Source: Rhodospirillales bacterium (GTDB lineage Bacteria > Pseudomonadota > Alphaproteobacteria > BOG-932 > Roseiterribacteraceae). From it: a DNA stretch of 35,120 nucleotides. The notes under the pieces are model-generated. The model saw only the letters and a list, made by a program, of their open reading frames with translations, searched no databases and was not told the origin of the DNA. Position 1 is the stretch's first letter, and each line of letters begins with the position of its first letter. The stretch is taken from contig JAQGIF010000099.1 in the NCBI GenBank assembly GCA_028291345.1, positions 1 through 35,120 of the forward strand, read 5' to 3'. Of the stretch, positions 34,102 to 35,120 are shown piece after piece. The translations under genes and the position numbers were made by a program.

Positions 34102-35120
34102 GTGGATAGCCATCAAAAACATCTGGACCGCGGCTTCAACTGGCTGGGCAGCGCGACGATCATTGCCAAGATCATCGATTTTTCGACGATCCTGGCGGTG
34201 CTGTTGCTTCTGACCAAAGAACAGGTCGGCGTCGCGTCGCTCGTGGTGTCGATCGCCATGGTGGTCGAGGCGTTCGATGGGCTGGGCACCGGCGAGGCGC
34301 TGGTGCAGGCCCCCTCGATTACTCGGCTTCAACTAGACACGCTGTTCTGGTTTGTCATCGGCGCAGCGATATTGGTCGCCGGATTGACGTTGCTCGCAGC
34401 CCCCTGGATCGAGGCGATCTATGGCGTTCCCGGAATGAAGACCTACTTCATCGCCGCAGCAATCAAACAGCCCTTGGTGGGCGCCGCGCTGATCCCGTTG
34501 GCGATCATGAACCGGGACCTGCAATATGAGCGAATTGCGGTCGTCAGCGTGTGCGCGACCTTGGCAGCCGCGTTGACGCGCCTGGGTCTTGCGGTTCTTG
34601 GAGCCGGGGCTTGGGCGATTGTCGCCGGCTATACGGCGAGCGGCCTTTATATGCTAATCGGTGCATTGCTGGCCCGGCCTTTTCGCCCGGGGTTTCAGTT
34701 CCACATGTCGGCGATCCGGCCGCTTGTGCATTTCGGGATGCGGGCAGCCGCATCGAACATATTCGAACAGATCTTCAAGAATATCGACTTCCTGCTGGTC
34801 GGGTGGTTTTACGGAGCTGCCCAGCTCGCGGTGTACCGGGTTGCATTCGAGGTTGCCATGGAACCCGCGATGGCCGTCGGGACAGTGGTCAATCGCACCG
34901 CCTTGCCTGTGTTTGCACGCGTATCGGCGGTCAGGGATCATCTGGCGCAATCTCTGACATGGTCGCTGCGCAGGCTGGTGATACTGGTTGCGCCGCTGAT
35001 GGTGGGTCTAATACTGGTGGCCGATCCGCTGAGCGCGCTGCTTCACGACGAGCAGGGCAATAGTTACGCGGCGGCCGCCTTGCCGCTCAAGCTGCTGGCG
35101 GCAGCAGCTCTGCTGCGCGT
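34102..35120 (+). CDS. Oligosaccharide flippase-like membrane protein (partial)
   Basis: The first 339 codons of a multi-pass membrane protein that continues beyond the window. It reads from GTG 34102 with no stop. Hydrophobic helices include STILAVLLLLTKEQVGVASLVV, TLFWFVIGAAILVAGLTLLAAPWI and LVILVAPLMVGLILVADPL. Typical Wzx/PST-family features are the FDFSTILAVLLLL-like first helix, IKQPLVGAALIPLAIMNRDLQYER and NIDFLLVGWFYGAAQLAVYRVA. Such proteins move lipid-linked sugar units across the inner membrane. The start is the earliest plausible codon, 22 bp after the glycosyltransferase stop, with no clear ribosome site. Confidence 0.85.
   Translation, partial: MDSHQKHLDRGFNWLGSATIIAKIIDFSTILAVLLLLTKEQVGVASLVVSIAMVVEAFDGLGTGEALVQAPSITRLQLDTLFWFVIGAAILVAGLTLLAAPWIEAIYGVPGMKTYFIAAAIKQPLVGAALIPLAIMNRDLQYERIAVVSVCATLAAALTRLGLAVLGAGAWAIVAGYTASGLYMLIGALLARPFRPGFQFHMSAIRPLVHFGMRAAASNIFEQIFKNIDFLLVGWFYGAAQLAVYRVAFEVAMEPAMAVGTVVNRTALPVFARVSAVRDHLAQSLTWSLRRLVILVAPLMVGLILVADPLSALLHDEQGNSYAAAALPLKLLAAAALLR

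Overview
The window is about 35 kb of GC-rich DNA, densely packed with genes. It looks like the chromosome of an alphaproteobacterium. The evidence is an F1-ATPase zeta-type inhibitor (DUF1476), an HWE-family histidine kinase, PHA-granule genes, a NodT-type outer-membrane efflux factor and a TonB-dependent receptor. I cannot place it to genus. I saw no tRNA, rRNA, CRISPR array, prophage or complete insertion sequence.

Layout. 1-4.6 kb (minus strand): the start of an unidentified gene, a PAS/HWE histidine kinase, a PHA pair (phasin, then acetoacetyl-CoA reductase phaB) and a Crp/Fnr-type regulator. 4.8-7.9 kb (minus strand): a cluster of small-molecule enzymes, namely SRPBCC protein, VOC/PhnB-like protein, serine beta-lactamase-like hydrolase and alpha/beta hydrolase. 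The VOC gene sits between two copies of a ~53-bp direct repeat, and a beta-lactamase start and an SRPBCC end are duplicated as remnants. 8-9.7 kb: a secreted, divergent member of the HAL/PAL aromatic amino acid lyase family. 9.9-12.4 kb: a small exported protein, then a TPP riboswitch and thiC.

13.1-16.7 kb: a TonB-dependent receptor carrying a C-terminal OmpA-like peptidoglycan-binding domain, followed by a class A acid phosphatase. 16.8-17.7 kb (minus strand): an ATPase zeta-subunit homologue and a two-helix membrane protein with DnaJ-like zinc motifs. 18.1-20.9 kb: a translationally coupled hsp20-lon stress operon. 21-21.9 kb: a Nudix hydrolase and a 72-residue conserved-looking protein.

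22-31.7 kb is one coherent efflux system. A sensor kinase and OmpR-type regulator and a PepSY-domain exported protein (all minus strand) diverge from a four-gene RND operon: small membrane protein, permease, adaptor, outer-membrane lipoprotein. An 18-bp dyad of the form ATTAAA-N6-TTTAAT occurs twice upstream of the RND operon, exactly 84 bp apart. A close variant lies upstream of the regulator gene and a weaker one upstream of the PepSY gene. This suggests a shared operator, probably for the local response regulator.

31.7-32.7 kb holds a 5'-truncated, twice-frameshifted DUF3604 pseudogene, likely marking an old rearrangement. From 32.8 kb to the end is the start of a polysaccharide locus: a family-4-type glycosyltransferase and a flippase that runs off the window.

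The strongest leads for new biology are the receptor-OmpA fusion with its phosphatase, the exported lyase-like protein lacking the usual catalytic tyrosine, and the dyad-linked PepSY/two-component/RND module.
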